From assembly GCA_018881555.1 (NCBI GenBank), contig JACAXG010000008.1, positions 13,359,316 through 13,423,315 on the forward strand: 64,000 bases of DNA. Direction: 5' to 3'. Positions 59,563 to 64,000 of the stretch are shown one piece after another. The DNA is from Amblyornis subalaris. Taxonomy: Eukaryota; Chordata; Aves; Passeriformes; Ptilonorhynchidae. Below the pieces are notes generated by a model, which searched no databases, was not told where the DNA came from, and saw only the letters and a program-made list of their open reading frames with translations. The translations under genes were made by a program, and so were the position numbers. Numbering within the stretch: the stretch's first letter is position 1; the number at the start of each line of letters is the position of its first letter.

Positions 59563-62500
59563 GGATTTCATTGCAAAAGCATTGTTCAGCTGTAAAAGTT
59601 GTCACAAGTCTGTACACCCTCCTGCATTCAGTCCCAAACTCCTGATGAAAAGATTTGTAATTTTTCATATTGCCCAAATATTTTTTTTAACAGCTGACCC
59701 TTACTCTTAAACACAACCTTTTTCCCCAAGACATGTATTGAATGCTTTTGTTGATTTTAATATGACTTTTAGAAACTTTCCCACATTCCAGCAAAACCTA
59801 CTTGAGCTGTTTGCTTCCACCCAGTTCCTCTTCTTGTTCTTCACATTTTTGTTAAAAATCCCTGTGAACATAGCTGAGGCCAACTCAGAATAATACAGAA
59901 CCTGGTTGAACTGTGACACTTTCTGGATTCCTGATAGCAGCAATACTTTACCATCCTCTTTTGTTCTTGGCAATATATTTAGATAAACTAATCTACTGCT
60001 GTTATCTTTATTATGCCAAACACTCTAGTTACAAACACGGGGGTGGATGTTAGGATAACTTTTATGTGGCTGTTTCATTGAGGAATCTCTTGCTTGCTAT
60101 CTATATGGCCAGTGCATCTGTCTACCCTCATGCCTGACTTTTGGAGAGGTAATGATGTGATTCAAAGAGGAAAAAGAAAAGAAGGTAGAGGGCAAAAGCT
60201 TTATATTGTGCTTAAGATAAAATATTCAACGATGTAACTAGCAATAATATAACATCATGTGACTTATGAGTTCAGAGAAGAATATGCCATTACATTCTTT
60301 AGGACTGTATATCACCTGCTAAAAAATAAATATATCACCCAAACTGAGCAAAAATAACTTTAGACAAAATAGTGAAAATACAAGCAGAACATTAGTAGAA
60401 TGGCAGCTAAGTGAGATTGGCCCTGGGTAGAATCTGAANGTCAGAGTGCCCTCACCTTTGACAGCCACTGCTCTCCCTGCAGGATGCGAGACCTGGGAGG
60501 GCTTCTCATTAGAGCCAGACAAGGAAAACTCTCCCCCACAGCAAGACTTACATGAAAATGCTGCTGGCTTGCCCCACCCTGCCTCTGAGCCAAACACAGC
60601 AGCAGAGCAAAGGCTACATGAAGTGAGAAAGAAAACAAACATTTTTGGTACCTGTTTCCTGAGGGCAGGATGGGTAAGGTGGTTTTACAGCTGCAGAAAC
60701 CAGCACTGAGGCATCAGCCAGGCTCTATCTAACGCCCCAAAGGGAGATTTGTGGATGTTCTGCACCCCAGCGCCTTTAACCAGACCCGCCAGCAGCAGTC
60801 AGCTTTTGGCTCTGCCTGAGTTTCTGGGATCTGCACTGCATTTTGCTGTGCCTTGACACCAGGGCAGCGGTTCCACCATGCAGAGACTGCAGGCCCCCAG
60901 CTCCTGCTGCAGCTGAGGTGCAGCCCTGTGCAGATGGCAGACAGCTGGTGGCACAGCCAGGTCCCACTTACTGCACTGGGAGAGCAGAAAGAAGTCAGCG
61001 GCTCCTCCTCCCACCACAGGCACCCGAGGGCTGCAGGGACTGATCAGCCTGATGCGCTGCTTGGAAGTTGAAGGTGGTTTGGCCGGTGGGACATTCAGAG
61101 GGAAACCTTTGAAAACATCCTTCCTAGCCGTTTCCAAGAGAAACCTACCCTNAGAACAAGTCACGTGGGTTTAATAAACACATGTTTAAATACAGTTAAN
61201 GCTTTCACTGAAAATCTTCCAGTGATCCTAGTCCCTGATGGATGCCTCATTGGGGTACACCTACAGCTGTCAGATTTGACATATGAAATCAAGTTAATGT
61301 GCTTCAAATTAAATTTGAGGAGAAAGAGCATAAAAATTAAACACAATTGGTTTAGAATAAAATCACTACTTTGTAGTTCTTGACCCTTTTATTTATAGTA
61401 AATATTTGTCTTGCCTTGGAGTAATTTTTATTTTGAATGTCTGTAATTAATGACATGGTTCATTAGTTGCAGGGAAGCTAATGCAGCTCTGCTATACAGT
61501 AGTTCGCATAATTGTGGGAGGTAACTCATTCCACATGCTTGCAAATTGTAATTTCAAAATATTTTCCTAATAGTTCTCAAATAGAAATATTTCTAAGTGT
61601 AAATCAAAATCTGCCTATATCCAAGGAACATTAACAGAACATAGTTTAAGCATAACATGCCAAGAAGTATTATTTTTGGCTGTAACATAATTGGTATCAC
61701 ATGCTGTTGCTATTTTATATACCTCTTTCCTTTTTGCCTTAACTTTTATTATTTTATATGGGCACAGATATTACCTGAGGATGACTTTGCATAACAAGAT
61801 GTAGGTGCATACTTGGTACTGAAATCTTAGCCATTTAGTTTTCTTGTTTTGAGCTGAAACAAACACATGAAGCGGTTAAAGAAACTAATCGAATCCTTTT
61901 ACACTTAGCAGAATAATTTTAATATGGCACTTTAAAAATCAATTTGCATAGGAAAAGAAAGCACAAGGTCTAGAATAAGCCTGAATGTGGAAAAAATGAC
62001 CACAGTGAATACTCCTGTAAATCTCACTTTTACGTAGAGGTATTTGACTTTAAGCATTTCAGCACTTTTGTCCCCCCTACCTGTAAGATCTTCAGAAGGC
62101 TGCTAACTCGGAATTTGTNTCCCAGTGGCTGTGTGGGTCTTTTCCCAGTTTTTAGGATGAATCAGGCATGCATCTTCCACCCTATAAAAATCTTCATATG
62201 AACACCCACTTAAGAATTATTCTTCCCAGTCAATGGAAGATCCTCCATGTTGTGTGCCAGAGCTAAAATGCAACTGAGAAATCCCAAGAGTGAAACAAGA
62301 TCAGGAGATTATTCCTGTTCTGGCCTGCAGCTATTAATGGGGGAACCTAGGGGAGAGTAGATATGTCAAAGTTAAAAATGTGAACTATTTAACTGTGTTT
62401 ACTCTCCATAACATTAGATCTATTTACATTAATTAGATTTAATGATATTGATGTGCTGATAGTGGCTATTACTGTGTTCATAGGTGCACAAGAGTATTTG

Positions 62501-64000
62501 TTTTTAAAGAAACAGCTTTAACAGGTTTTCAGGATATACTTCCAAGTATTAAAAGTCTCTTTAGCATCTGAGCCTCCTGTCCAAAANATCGTTTTCAATA
62601 TTAAGGTGGGATAAGATTACTGCTATTATTATTATTTATTTATATGTACATTTCTGTTGAACAAAGAAATCAAAAAGACAGTCATGAGATTAAACCTTAG
62701 CTAATACTATGATGAACCAGAGAAGTTTTTTAAAGAACTGAACGCTCTGAATACCCAAAGTTGTACAAATTCCCTAGGTTTTGCCATTGTCCTTTGTGCC
62801 AAANGTGTGCTAATTACATTTACTGGGAAACATCCCCATGTTTTACCNCTGCATCAGCAAAGCCATGAAAAGCATAATTCACATGATATATTCAGGTAGT
62901 TCCAAAAAGTCACTTTGGCTAATTGTAAACTTCTGGGTTCCCAGAATAACATTCGACATCAACGTCTTCTGAAAAATCCGGTTTGAAATGCAGTTATGTG
63001 ACCAGTTCTAGTCAGTGTTACTAAATCAGGTGGGCTTGAAACAAAACAATTCTGATATATATCACCTGAAAAAATCTGATATATTGGTTATGAAATCTTA
63101 NGTATAAAATTTAAGAGCTTCCATGTTGACTTAGTATGGACCTCCTACACAGCTTGTAAACCACACAGTTTTTCTTCCTTTTTCACATAGTTTCAATGGA
63201 ATCCATCAATCTCTTNTATTATATTATAGAAATTTGTAATTCAAACAGAGGTAGTGCAGTTAATTCATAAGGAACTCTGGCAAATAACATCCACAAATAT
63301 ATTTTACACTACAGCTTTGTCTTCAGAACTATTTTAAAGTCTAACAGAAACAAACAGCGAAAAGAGCTGTTTTGTGTGCCCTTACAGTGGCATTTTTTGG
63401 AGATCAGATTTGCACCTGTTGATGTGACCCCTCCCACTTGCTGGCTGGGCTTCACCTGGGGCTGTGGAGGAACCCATGGTCTGTATGATCCTCAGCTGGA
63501 CCAGGTGATGGGGAAGCCCCAGTAAAGCACTGGAGCTGTTGGTGGGTGACCCTTGGGATGTCAGATGCTCTGCAGGAAGTAGGTCATGGCACAGACTCTG
63601 CTGAGCATGTGGCTTCCTAATGCAGATGCAATGTCTGTTTTCCAAACAGAAATTATATAGTTTTACTAATTACCAGTGGTCTGTTTCCAGAAAGTCCCAT
63701 ATTTTATCTTCTACAATGCTTGGTAGATGGAGTATTTGATCCAGTTGGGGACTTATTTTTTACCATTACAATGGAATTTATTTGTCCTACGTTTGCCAGA
63801 AAATATTTTTCTGTATTTTCAATTCTACTATATATCAAAAATAATAATAAAAACCCATGTTCCACCCCCCAGTGGAGATGCAAAGACAGTATTTACAATG
63901 AAGGACAGAAGCACAGCTGGATTATGCCTAATTCACCATGATTTGCAGTCGCAACCAAAACACTTTGATATCAGAAGCACAAGTTGTTCTACTTATATCA
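59563..64000. other. gene-free stretch
   Basis: A moderately GC-rich patch at 60440-61080 has chance frames on both strands (up to 121 codons). The rest is AT-rich, with a short ATT run at 62625-62640 and an AAT run at 63839-63850. I see no exon, RNA gene or transposon that can be supported. Confidence 0.5.

Overview
The window reads as nuclear DNA of a sauropsid vertebrate, most likely a bird. The evidence is a recognisable 3' end of a CR1 LINE (4498-4937), a decayed CR1-type reverse transcriptase fragment (about 24950-25190), two pieces of the old sauropsid palindromic repeat built around 'cattgacttcaatgg' (59513-59562 and 46690-46738), two faint MIR/L2-like relics, a very low density of young repeats, and base composition of roughly 40% GC with short CpG-rich patches. 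About one isolated N per 500 bases, never in runs, looks like masked heterozygous or ambiguous base calls.

There is no bacterial-style gene organisation. I recognise no named protein, tRNA, rRNA or known microRNA. Almost all open frames are short and of the length expected by chance in this composition. The window is therefore best read as intergenic or long-intron DNA. What stands out is a set of plus-strand, exon-like blocks with good splice signals. (a) 17574-17727 has a strong acceptor, an in-frame stop, then an ATG with a 29-codon hydrophilic reading frame up to a GT donor. (b) A possible unit runs from a CpG island at 34245-34560 to exon-like blocks 35438-35694 and 37616-37759, whose only open frames agree in splice phase. 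(c) 43894-44193 is a 99-codon open block behind a strong acceptor. (d) 55599-55698 is a shorter block of the same kind. None of these can be tied to a known family from the sequence alone.

Layout: 1-4.5 kb is featureless. 4.5-4.94 kb is CR1. 5-9.9 kb is featureless. 9.9-10.34 kb is a pyrimidine-rich block with two acceptors. 10.3-17.5 kb is AT-rich and plain. 17.6 kb holds exon candidate (a). 19.43-19.50 kb holds three helically phased GATA motifs beside an 11-bp hairpin. 25 kb is the CR1 RT relic. 27.2-28.6 kb is an N-dense stretch with a MIR-like relic. 34.0-37.8 kb is the candidate unit (b). 38.1-39.9 kb holds CpG clusters, a tandem GATA-motif duplication and a 17-bp perfect inverted repeat. 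41 kb holds a composite AP-1/E-box site. 43.9 kb is candidate (c). 45 and 47.8 kb are GC-rich promoter-like patches. 51 kb is a 54-bp palindrome. 55.6 kb is candidate (d). 59.5 kb is the sauropsid palindromic repeat. 60-64 kb is plain.

How these parts work together is inference. If real, the island at 34 kb would be the promoter of a short spliced transcript, and the motif clusters at 19.4, 38.7 and 41 kb would be candidate enhancers. Comparison with other bird genomes and RNA data would settle both.
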